Shown here: piece after piece, positions 1-5,765 of the stretch
How the letters are laid out: each line of letters begins with the position of its first letter
Numbering within the stretch: position 1 is the first letter of the stretch
Assembly (NCBI GenBank): GCA_003132105.1
Contig: PKWS01000359.1
Location: 11,213 to 17,101 of the forward strand
Source of the DNA: Desulfosporosinus sp.
Lineage (GTDB): Bacteria > Bacillota > Desulfitobacteriia > Desulfitobacteriales > Desulfitobacteriaceae
Length of the DNA: 5,889 bases
Reading direction: 5' to 3'
The notes under the pieces: model-generated
What the model was told of the DNA's origin: nothing
Seen by the model: the letters and a program-made list of their open reading frames with translations, nothing else
The model's database searches: none
Program-made: the position numbers and the translations under genes

Positions 1-284
1 CCCATTCGCCAACATCCCGCCTTAACAGTTATTCCGGTTCACAGTTTCTTCTTTTAAGCCATTGCCTTGCCGGTTGTTTTAATTATACTTTAAAGACCAT
101 GTCGAAATCGTAATAAATAAGGCGACTTCGAAAAATGTTTAATGTTTGGGAAAAGCCAGTCCGCAAAGGGTTCAGGGATATTATTAGGAATAGTTTTTAT
201 CGCAAATTCCACACTTGTTCTTTAAAAGCAGTGAAAAATAAAGAATTCAAGTGAATTGAACAACGTTTGCGGGTATAATATAAA
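1..284. other. non-coding stretch, no supportable gene
   Basis: No reading frame here has both a plausible start with a Shine-Dalgarno and a useful length. Frame +1 is open from base 1 to a TAA at 55-57 (18 codons), which could be the tail of an upstream gene but is too short to support. A minus-strand ATG at 15-13 lacks a convincing RBS. A plus-strand promoter-like pair, TTGCCT (62-67) and TATACT (84-89) with a 16-bp spacer, points into this gap, and a perfect TATAAT lies at 274-279 without a good -35. Neither leads to a recognisable gene. No tRNA or rRNA signature was seen. Confidence 0.5.
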
Positions 285-314
285 GAAGAAACTCCGAGAA
301 AATCTCGGAGTTTC
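274..314 (-). terminator. intrinsic terminator of the small minus-strand gene
   Basis: A perfect 12-bp inverted repeat (288-299 with 303-314, arm GAAACTCCGAGA) encloses a 3-base loop (AAA on the plus strand). Read on the minus strand the hairpin is followed by a T-rich run (complement of 274-287, TTCTTTATATTATA). On the plus strand it is followed by CGATTATAG, a poor U-tract. The orientation therefore fits termination of the gene that stops at 363, with about 50 bases of 3' UTR. Confidence 0.75.
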
Positions 315-362
315 GATTATAGCAGATAATTGTTATTAATAGGAACATAAATCAATTTGAGG

Positions 363-566
363 TTAACGAGGATTGCTCGATGTGGAAACGTCTGGGTCGT
401 TCATCATATCCATCTCATCGTCGTCATCACAATTACATTCACACCCTCGTGATATAATGGTTAAGCCATACTGTTCGGATTTTCGTCCGAGAAAGAAAGC
501 TGCCAATAAACTAAGCATAAAGAGAAATCCATGAGCATGATAGTGGCGTTTTTGATGATAAAACAT
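363..566 (-). CDS. small single-pass membrane protein with His-rich N-terminus and Cys/Asp-rich tail
   Basis: Not recognised as a known family. The 67-residue product has three parts. Residues 1-12 are basic and His-rich (H4, H8, H10, H12). Residues 13-27 form one strongly hydrophobic segment (GFLFMLSLLAAFFLG) ending in R28-K29. The polar tail holds C42, C44 and C46 in a CxCxC pattern, followed at once by DDDDE (47-51), D53 and further acidic residues. The clustered Cys, Asp and His suggest metal binding, which is inference only. The gene is probably real despite its size: the ATG at 566-564 is preceded by a perfect AAGGAGG (581-575 on the minus strand) with 8-base spacing, and a hairpin terminator oriented for it lies about 50 bases past the stop. 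It is monocistronic and divergent from the HAD gene. Topology is ambiguous because positive charges flank both sides of the membrane segment. Confidence 0.75.
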   Translation of the reverse strand: MFYHQKRHYHAHGFLFMLSLLAAFFLGRKSEQYGLTIISRGCECNCDDDDEMDMMNDPDVSTSSNPR

Positions 567-655
567 AGTTAAGTCCTCCTTCCCTTTGTTTTAGAATGGC
601 TTTTTTAGGTTAAATTAATCCGAGAAATTTATGGAAATTCTTTTGGAGGTATGTC
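567..655. promoter_or_regulatory. divergent intergenic region between the small membrane protein and HAD genes
   Basis: These 89 bases hold both ribosome binding sites: AAGGAGG for the minus gene (575-581) and GGAGGT for the plus gene (645-650, 5 bases before the ATG). Both promoters should lie here or just inside the opposing gene. The best plus-strand candidate is TTGTTT (586-591), 18 bp, TTAAAT (610-615), which is weak. No convincing minus-strand -35/-10 pair was found. Assignment rests mainly on gene geometry. Confidence 0.4.
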
Positions 656-1309
656 ATGCGTTACAATGTATTACTTTGGGATTTAGATGGGACATTGACT
701 GATCCTAAGGAAGGGATTACCCGATCTGTACAATACGCCTTAGAACGGCTAGATTATCCCTTTCAAGAGGCCGATGATCTAGATTGGATTATTGGTCCGC
801 CTTTAAAAGAAAGCTTTAAAACAATCCTTTCAACGACGGATGAGGTTCTGCTGAACCGAGCCATCATGTTATATCGGGAGCGTTATCGAGAGGTAGGCCT
901 CTATGAAAATATCGTTTACCCGGGAATTCCCGAGTTACTACATCAGTTAAAAGAAAAGGGCTGTAGTCATTTGCTGGCGACGTCAAAACCTAGGGTCTTC
1001 GCAGAAAGAACTCTTCAACATTTCTTACTGGATTCTTACTTTAGTGTTATCATGGGAAGCGAGTTGAACGGTCAATTTGTGGAGAAGGATTGTTTAATTG
1101 CTGAAGTGCTGAAAACTATACCAGCTGGTTCGCGATCAAGAACGGTGATGATTGGGGATCGCAGTTATGATGTCCATGGAGCTAGAGCAAATCATATTGA
1201 TGTTATTTCTGTCGGATATGGGTATGGGACTAGCGAAGAATTACGAGTTGCTTCCCCAGATTTTATCGTCCAGAGTGTCGCGGATTTAGGGGAATTACTT
1301 TCCAGTTAA
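656..1309 (+). CDS. HAD-superfamily hydrolase, phosphoglycolate-phosphatase-like (Gph/PGP type)
   Basis: A cytoplasmic phosphatase of the haloacid dehalogenase superfamily, subfamily I, of 217 residues, the usual length. All four HAD motifs are visible. Motif I is DLDGTLTD, with nucleophile D9 and acid/base D11. Motif II is LLATSKP, with T109 (or S110). Motif III is K144. Motif IV is MIGDRSYD, with the Mg-binding acids D168 and D172. The helical cap lies at roughly residues 16-88, the C1-cap arrangement of Gph-like enzymes. Such proteins dephosphorylate small phosphate esters (phosphoglycolate, nucleotides, sugar phosphates), and substrate cannot be read from sequence, so no gene symbol is given. 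The ATG at 656 is chosen for its GGAGGT 5 bases upstream; an ATG at 651 is out of frame and abuts the RBS. The stop codon interlocks with that of the convergent gene on the other strand, and no terminator follows. Confidence 0.9.
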   Translation: MRYNVLLWDLDGTLTDPKEGITRSVQYALERLDYPFQEADDLDWIIGPPLKESFKTILSTTDEVLLNRAIMLYRERYREVGLYENIVYPGIPELLHQLKEKGCSHLLATSKPRVFAERTLQHFLLDSYFSVIMGSELNGQFVEKDCLIAEVLKTIPAGSRSRTVMIGDRSYDVHGARANHIDVISVGYGYGTSEELRVASPDFIVQSVADLGELLSS

Positions 1310-1572
1310 GAAATGGAAGGCCCCTTCTCGCCATCCATGGTCAGTGGATAACGGACAGCAGCATCCAAATAAATATAATTCTCATCCTTTTCTTGCCGCA
1401 CCATTCCTACGATACCACTATCTTTCGTTTCCTCGAGGAGCCGATGGACAACATACTGATATGCACGCTCATCCCAGGGATCCAGAAAATCGGTCACCGT
1501 ATTGAAATAAGTCTCTAAGGGAATTTTAAATTGACGATGATAAATTTGTAGTGTTGTATCTGGTGGTCGCAT
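1306..1572 (-). CDS. hypothetical small soluble protein, 88 aa
   Basis: Not recognised. The open frame extends upstream to 1671 (121 codons), but the start chosen is the ATG at 1572-1570, because AAGGAGG lies 8 bases upstream on the minus strand. The longer version would overlap the start of the divergent CPBP gene and has no such RBS. The 88-residue product begins MRPPDTTLQIYHR, has no membrane segment or signal peptide, is rich in aromatic and acidic residues, and contains a likely helical stretch around residues 30-50 (DPWDERAYQYVVHRLLEE). The C-terminal half looks like a beta-strand pattern (IVGMVRQEKDENYIYLDAAV). No catalytic motif is apparent. It converges on the HAD gene with interlocked stop codons and is divergent from the CPBP gene. 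Coding status is supported by the RBS and by the neat fit between neighbours; function is unknown. Confidence 0.75.
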   Translation of the reverse strand: MRPPDTTLQIYHRQFKIPLETYFNTVTDFLDPWDERAYQYVVHRLLEETKDSGIVGMVRQEKDENYIYLDAAVRYPLTMDGEKGPSIS

Positions 1573-1653
1573 GTAAATTCCTCCTTCTAGGTTTAGTTTG
1601 AGAAAATACTCAAAGAAATATGTATCAGAAACGAGGAAAGAAGGAGTGCGAAT
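1573..1653. promoter_or_regulatory. divergent intergenic region with a dyad
   Basis: An 81-bp region between divergently transcribed genes. It holds an AAGGAGG for the minus gene and AAGGAG (1641-1646, 7 bases before the ATG) for the plus gene. At its centre is a dyad, TTTGAG (1597-1602), a 6-base gap, CTCAAA (1609-1614). A minus-strand promoter candidate (TTTCTG, 17 bp, TATTTT) runs into this dyad. On the plus strand TTGAGA (1598-1603) could be a -35, with poor -10 partners (TATGTA, 15 bp away, or TGTATC, 17 bp away). The dyad could be an operator controlling both directions; this is inference from position. Confidence 0.4.
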
Positions 1654-2361
1654 ATGAACGAAGAAAACCAATCGAGTTCTCTTCTGAAACGTAACTTGAG
1701 TTGGGTAGATCTGGCAATGGTTTTGGGTGGGATTTTTTGCATTTATATTATATTGGCAGTCGGAACGATCTGGTTAATTGAGCGCTGGCCTCATGAACGT
1801 ATTTTAATGTATTTTAATGCTTTTCTGACGCAGTTATCCTTTGCACTCTTGATTTGGACTTTAAAGAGAATGCGGCACTGGAAATGGGCGGATTTTGGTT
1901 GGCATTCTGTGCCACTTAAAAATGTACTTCCAAAAATCTTGGGATTATATGCCTTAACCTGGATCATAAATATTGGTTATGCAATTTTTCTCTACCAGCA
2001 TGGTTTAACCCCTCCGAACACAGATGTTTATACCAAATTATTAGGACAGGCCACGTGGTATTCATTGATTCTGAATTTGGTTTTAGCGGGAGTCTTAGCA
2101 CCCTTGGTGGAAGAAACTTTATTTCGTGGGGTTATTTTTGGAAGCTTACAAGCGTACTTTGGAAAATGGACATCTGCTGTGCTGAGCGCTATAATCTTTT
2201 CCGCTCTTCATTTCCAAGCCTACGGATTTTTCCCGCGTTTTATGTTAGGAATGGTCCTGGTTTACCTTTATGATAAGTATAAATCGCTTTACCCTGCTAT
2301 TGCGTTACATGCGCTAAATAACATAGTTGCTACATTGATCGCCGCAAGCTTACCTATTTGA
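1654..2361 (+). CDS. CPBP-family intramembrane glutamic metalloprotease (Abi/CAAX-type)
   Basis: A multi-pass membrane protein of 235 residues with the Abi/CPBP domain in its C-terminal half. The three signature elements are present: EETLFRG (E153, E154, R158), FSALHF (F182 to H186) and HALNN (H219, N222, N223). In this family these residues form the intramembrane active site, as in the Rce1-type prenyl-protein proteases. Hydrophobic segments lie roughly at 18-43, 52-71, 92-114, 133-151, 172-187, 193-207 and 212-231. Bacterial members are linked variously to bacteriocin self-immunity, membrane protein processing or unknown roles, and no bacteriocin gene is visible here, so the substrate is unknown. 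The ATG at 1654 has AAGGAG 7 bases upstream. The gene is followed after 19 bp by cmk on the same strand and is probably the first gene of that operon. Confidence 0.9.
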   Translation: MNEENQSSSLLKRNLSWVDLAMVLGGIFCIYIILAVGTIWLIERWPHERILMYFNAFLTQLSFALLIWTLKRMRHWKWADFGWHSVPLKNVLPKILGLYALTWIINIGYAIFLYQHGLTPPNTDVYTKLLGQATWYSLILNLVLAGVLAPLVEETLFRGVIFGSLQAYFGKWTSAVLSAIIFSALHFQAYGFFPRFMLGMVLVYLYDKYKSLYPAIALHALNNIVATLIAASLPI

Positions 2362-2380
2362 ATAAAAGGAGCATTTTAGT

Positions 2381-3064
2381 GTGAAGCAAACACAACAACA
2401 GGCATTGCAAATTGCCATCGATGGTCCTGCAGGGGCTGGTAAAAGTACGATAGCTAAGCTCGTAGCAAAGCAGTTAAATCTATTCTATGTGGATACGGGG
2501 GCTATGTATCGGGCAATCGCCTATAAAGCCCTTAAAAACAAAATTCTATTAGAAGACGAACTAAATGTAAGCCAAATTGCAAAAACTACGGAGGTTGTTC
2601 TGGATCATTCGGATGAGCGAACCGTTTGGTGTGATGGGGAGGATGTCACTCACGCCATTAGAAGTCCGGAAATTTCTCGTGCTGTTTCTACGGTTGCGGC
2701 TTACGTGGGAGTCAGGGACCGCTTGGTTGAATTACAGCGCAGGGAGGCTGAGCGTGGAGGAGTGGTGATGGATGGGCGTGACATTGGTACACATGTCCTG
2801 CCAGAAGCCTCCCTCAAAATCTTCTTAACAGCAACTCTACAGGAACGGGCAAATCGCCGTTGGCTGGAGCTTGTTAAAGCGGGAAAAAATGTGCTTTTCG
2901 AAGAGGTCGCTCAAGATATGCAAAAACGTGATCGACAGGATATTGAACGAAAGGTTTCACCGCTAGAGCCAGCCCAAGATGCTGTCATTCTTGATACCAC
3001 GGGTGTGAGTGTGGAAGAAATGGTAGCTAAAATTGTAGCGTTGACGCAGGAGGATGGAAGATGA
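2381..3064 (+). CDS. cmk: (d)CMP kinase (cytidylate kinase)
   Basis: Phosphorylates CMP and dCMP to the diphosphates with ATP in the cytoplasm, recycling CMP released by RNA turnover and phospholipid synthesis. At 227 residues it is the family's standard length. Visible motifs are the P-loop GPAGAGKST (15-23), DTGAMYRA (38-45) in the NMP-binding region, MDGRDIGTHVLP (130-141), and the Arg-rich lid with RDRQDIER (183-190). The start is GTG at 2381, with AAAGGAG 9 bases upstream. A GTG two bases earlier runs straight into a stop, and no ATG alternative fits. It lies 19 bp behind the CPBP gene, and its TGA overlaps the ATG of plsC (ATGA, 3061-3064), which indicates translational coupling. Nothing is missing from the active site. 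Confidence 0.97.
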   Translation: MKQTQQQALQIAIDGPAGAGKSTIAKLVAKQLNLFYVDTGAMYRAIAYKALKNKILLEDELNVSQIAKTTEVVLDHSDERTVWCDGEDVTHAIRSPEISRAVSTVAAYVGVRDRLVELQRREAERGGVVMDGRDIGTHVLPEASLKIFLTATLQERANRRWLELVKAGKNVLFEEVAQDMQKRDRQDIERKVSPLEPAQDAVILDTTGVSVEEMVAKIVALTQEDGR

Positions 3065-3657
3065 CGTTATATCAATTTGCGAAAGGAATATTTCGTTTCC
3101 AGTTTAAAGTGATGGGTTGGGATATCCAAGGCCTGGAAAATATGCCGGATGAAGGACCCGTTATTTTAGCCATTAACCATATTAGCCTTTGGGATCCCTT
3201 AGTCGCTGCTTCTAGTCTGCCACGCAAGGTTTCCTTTATGGCCAAAGAAGAACTATTCTCGATACCTGTTTTAGGGAAGATTTTCTCTAAGCTCGGCGCC
3301 TTTCCGGTTAAACGGGGACGGGGGGATATGAATGCCATCCGACAGTCTTTGACAATTTTAAAAGAGGGGGGTGTATTAGGGCTTTTCCCTGAAGGGACAA
3401 GGTCCAAGAACGGGGAAATCCAAAAAGGCCTACCGGGAATGGTTCTTTTAATGGAAAAGAGCAAAGCGTCTGTCGTCCCCATCAAGATGTTTGGGACCCG
3501 TCACTTGTTAACAAAAGGATGGGGAAACATAGTGGTCGTGGTAGGAAAGCCGATGACTGCTCAAATGTTGCAGGCACCAGTTGGGGTAGAAAACCGTAGG
3601 GAATGGATCGCCGATCGTATAATGCAGGCGATGCTAGAATTGTCCGAAGCAAGATAA
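3061..3657 (+). CDS. plsC: 1-acyl-sn-glycerol-3-phosphate acyltransferase (PlsC family)
   Basis: Transfers an acyl chain to the sn-2 position of lysophosphatidate to make phosphatidate, the precursor of CDP-diacylglycerol and membrane phospholipids; it acts at the cytoplasmic face of the membrane. All four acyltransferase blocks are present. Block I is NHISLWD (H40 and D45, the HX4D catalytic pair). Block II is GAFPVKRG (79-86, R85). Block III is FPEGTRS (109-115, E111). Block IV is VVPIK (138-142). At 198 residues it is a compact bacterial version without a strong N-terminal membrane helix, although residues 1-18 are amphipathic and aromatic. AGGAGG at 3048-3053 sits inside the end of cmk, 7 bases before the ATG, and the ATGA overlap couples the two. 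Pairing of cmk with plsC is common in clostridial-type Firmicutes. There is no clear terminator after it. Confidence 0.95.
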   Translation: MTLYQFAKGIFRFQFKVMGWDIQGLENMPDEGPVILAINHISLWDPLVAASSLPRKVSFMAKEELFSIPVLGKIFSKLGAFPVKRGRGDMNAIRQSLTILKEGGVLGLFPEGTRSKNGEIQKGLPGMVLLMEKSKASVVPIKMFGTRHLLTKGWGNIVVVVGKPMTAQMLQAPVGVENRREWIADRIMQAMLELSEAR

Positions 3658-3867
3658 GCAAATAACTGATTAATAGGCAATGAATACGTGAATACGTTGA
3701 TTTGTAATTTAACGACAAATAATACATGTTACATGCTAAACTGATAGAAAATTGTCACACAGTGTATTATACTTAAATTGTTGTAATATATATCAATCAA
3801 AGGGGGATAGATGGCTGGGTGACTTTGGCAGATAGAACGGTAATAATAGAGAGGAGAGGTGAAAACA
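3658..3867 (+). promoter_or_regulatory. cstA upstream region: candidate promoter, repeats and LytTR-like box
   Basis: A 210-bp gene-free region. From left to right it holds: a tandem 8-bp direct repeat GAATACGT (3682-3689 and 3690-3697); TACGTTGAT (3693-3701), which fits the published 9-bp LytTR-domain consensus [TA][AC][CA]GTTN[AG][TG]; an inverted repeat ATTTGT/ACAAAT (3700-3705, 3715-3720); a perfect 11-base palindrome CATGTTACATG (3725-3735); and overlapping -10-like hexamers TATTAT (3765-3770) and TATACT (3768-3773) without a good -35, as expected of an activator-dependent promoter. A TTGTCA at 3752-3757 is too close to serve as the -35. Transcription from there would leave a leader of about 88 bases. 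No terminator for plsC is visible, so read-through into cstA is possible. Individual elements are weak; the regulatory role of the region is inferred from position. Confidence 0.45.
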
Positions 3868-5679
3868 TTGAATGCCTTAACACTTGTGATTATTTCTGCA
3901 TGCGTTCTTATTTTAGCTTATCGTATTTATGGTGCTTTTTTGGCGACAAAAGTGTTGATGGTGGATGAGTCCCGTATTACCCCCGCAATTCGTTTGAATG
4001 ACGGGCAAAACTTTGTTCCAACTAATAAATGGGTCGTCTTCGGACATCATTTTGCCGCAATCGCTGGTGCAGGACCCTTGGTTGGGCCAGTGCTTGCTGC
4101 CCAATTTGGATTTTTACCCGGCACAGTTTGGATTTTAATCGGAGCCGTTATGGCTGGTGCAGTGCATGACATGGTCATCTTATTTGCATCTGTTCGGTAC
4201 GATGGACGCTCACTGTCGGAAATTGCCAAAGAAGAAATTGGATCGGTAGCCGGACTGGCTACTGCCATATCCATCCTCTTCATTTTAGTTTTAGCCATGG
4301 CCGGACTCGCTGTTGTGGTGGTTGGGGCCGTTAAGAGCAACCCTTGGGGAGCCTTTACGATCAGCATGACAATCCCCATTGCTTTGCTTGTAGGCTTGTA
4401 TATGTATAAGTTACGCCCTGGGAAAGTCGGCGAAGCTTCAATCATTGGCTTTGCCTTGGTTATCCTTGCTGTTGCCTTGGGACCTACAGTTCAAAACTCT
4501 GGACTGGCCCAGTATTTTAACTGGTCAGAAAAAGCCCTTTGGATTATTCTGCCTAGTTATGGTTTGGTTGCCGCGGTCTTACCGGTGTGGTTGTTACTCG
4601 CCCCTCGGGATTACATCAGTACCTATCTAAAAATTGGAACGATCGCTGCTTTGGCCTTGGGAATTGTTTGGGTGCATCCTGCACTCCAAATGCCTGCAAT
4701 CTCCTCATTTGGTTATGCGGGAAGTGGACCAGTTGTTCCAGGTCCAATCTGGCCTTTCGTAAGCATCACGATTGCCTGTGGAGCCTTATCCGGATTCCAT
4801 GCCTTAATTAGTTCTGGTACTACCCCGAAGATGATTGGTAGTGAACGAGACATTCGCCTGGTAGGATTTGGTGGGATGCTCATGGAAGCCTTTGTCGCCA
4901 TGATGGCTCTCATTGCTGCCACAGTGTTGGCCCCAGGAGACTATTTTGCAATTAACCTCGCGCCGAAAGCGTTTGCCAATCTTCATCTTGCAACCGTAGA
5001 GTTACAACATTTGTCGAGTCTGGTCGGAATGGACCTCGCGGGAAGAACCGGGGGAGCAGTTACCCTGGCTGTCGGGATGGCCCATATTTTCTCCAGAGTA
5101 GTGGGCGAAAGTTTTATGAAGTATTGGTACCAATTTGCGATTATGTTCGAAGCCCTTTTCATTTTGACGACGATTGATGCTGGAACGCGTGTGGGTCGTT
5201 ATATTCTTCAGGATATCTTAGGAAGATATATTTACAAACCTTTCAAAAATACAAACTGGTGGCCGGGAGTCATTATTACGAGTATCGCGATTTCTTTAGC
5301 ATGGGGTTATATGTTGTACGGTGGAAATGTCGCTTCCATTTGGCCTATCTTTGGCGTTGCGAACCAGTTACTGGGGGTTGTCGCCTTGGCAATCGGGACG
5401 ACGGTGATCTTGCGTAACAGCACCAAGATGATTTATGCCTGGACGACCTTGGTCCCGTTGGTTTACATGGTAGTTACTGTGTTTGACGCTGGCGTATGGT
5501 CAGTTCGCTGGAACTATTTGCCGAAGAACGACTATCTAAAGGTTAGCATGATCGTCGTTATGTTGGCTCTTGTAGCGATTATTTTGATCGATTGCGTTAT
5601 CAAATGGAAACAAATTATTACTGCGCGCAAAGCAGGAAAATCAATGGCTACAATATCGAAGAGTCTGACGGCGAAGTAA
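3868..5679 (+). CDS. cstA: CstA-family carbon starvation protein, pyruvate/peptide transporter
   Basis: A large integral membrane permease of the CstA family, whose studied members import pyruvate (E. coli BtsT, CstA) or peptides during nutrient limitation. The frame begins with a hydrophobic helix (MNALTLVIISACVLILAYRI) and continues as many membrane segments. Family signatures are GHHFAAIAGAGPLVGP (59-74), AGAVHDM (96-102), FHALISSGTTPKMI in the middle, and DAGTRVGRYILQDILG then IWPIFGVANQLLG near the C-terminus. At 603 residues it matches the shorter Gram-positive form; E. coli CstA is about 700. The start chosen is TTG at 3868, because GAGGTGA (3856-3862) lies 5 bases before it and related proteins begin near MNA. 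A GTG at 3859 would add three residues but overlaps the RBS. It appears to be its own transcription unit, with a long leader before it and a strong terminator after it. The actual substrate cannot be read from sequence. Confidence 0.95.
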   Translation: MNALTLVIISACVLILAYRIYGAFLATKVLMVDESRITPAIRLNDGQNFVPTNKWVVFGHHFAAIAGAGPLVGPVLAAQFGFLPGTVWILIGAVMAGAVHDMVILFASVRYDGRSLSEIAKEEIGSVAGLATAISILFILVLAMAGLAVVVVGAVKSNPWGAFTISMTIPIALLVGLYMYKLRPGKVGEASIIGFALVILAVALGPTVQNSGLAQYFNWSEKALWIILPSYGLVAAVLPVWLLLAPRDYISTYLKIGTIAALALGIVWVHPALQMPAISSFGYAGSGPVVPGPIWPFVSITIACGALSGFHALISSGTTPKMIGSERDIRLVGFGGMLMEAFVAMMALIAATVLAPGDYFAINLAPKAFANLHLATVELQHLSSLVGMDLAGRTGGAVTLAVGMAHIFSRVVGESFMKYWYQFAIMFEALFILTTIDAGTRVGRYILQDILGRYIYKPFKNTNWWPGVIITSIAISLAWGYMLYGGNVASIWPIFGVANQLLGVVALAIGTTVILRNSTKMIYAWTTLVPLVYMVVTVFDAGVWSVRWNYLPKNDYLKVSMIVVMLALVAIILIDCVIKWKQIITARKAGKSMATISKSLTAK

Positions 5680-5728
5680 ACGTTCTAACTCGTCATCACC
5701 TCAAGAAATCACAAATTATTCAAAAGAG

Positions 5729-5765
5729 AAGAGATGCGACCTGGTATTAGGTCGCATCTCTTTTT
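5729..5765 (+). terminator. intrinsic terminator of cstA
   Basis: A perfect 14-bp stem (5729-5742 with 5749-5762, arm AAGAGATGCGACCT) has a 6-base loop (GGTATT) and a run of five T (5761-5765) that overlaps the end of the stem. It lies 49 bases past the cstA stop. On the minus strand the run after the hairpin is CTTTTGAAT, a weaker U-tract, so it may also act weakly in that direction. Confidence 0.92.

Noticed and set aside
1..57. Tail of an upstream gene in frame +1
   Set aside because: Eighteen open codons to a TAA with no recognisable motif; equally open short frames exist in another frame, so nothing supports it.
3072..3485. Minus-strand frame of 137 codons across plsC
   Set aside because: It is antisense to an acyltransferase with all four catalytic blocks, has no recognisable domain, and is a reading-frame shadow.
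3700..3720. ATTTGT/ACAAAT inverted repeat as a plsC terminator
   Set aside because: Only six A/T-rich pairs, a 9-base loop and no T-run; too weak for an intrinsic terminator.
3482..3727. Minus-strand frame of 81 codons over the plsC end and cstA leader
   Set aside because: No convincing RBS, and it mostly overlaps the conserved plsC C-terminus.
3742..3756. CodY-like box AATTTTCTATCAGTT on the minus strand
   Set aside because: Four mismatches to the AATTTTCWGAAAATT consensus in an AT-rich leader; not distinguishable from chance.
3859..3861. GTG as the cstA start
   Set aside because: It overlaps the GAGGTGA Shine-Dalgarno, leaving almost no spacing; the TTG nine bases later has proper spacing and fits the family N-terminus. 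The difference is only three residues.
4047..4445. Minus-strand frame of 132 codons inside cstA
   Set aside because: It is antisense to conserved CstA sequence, with low-complexity composition (Ala/Thr/Lys/Pro-rich) typical of the complement of membrane-protein codons.
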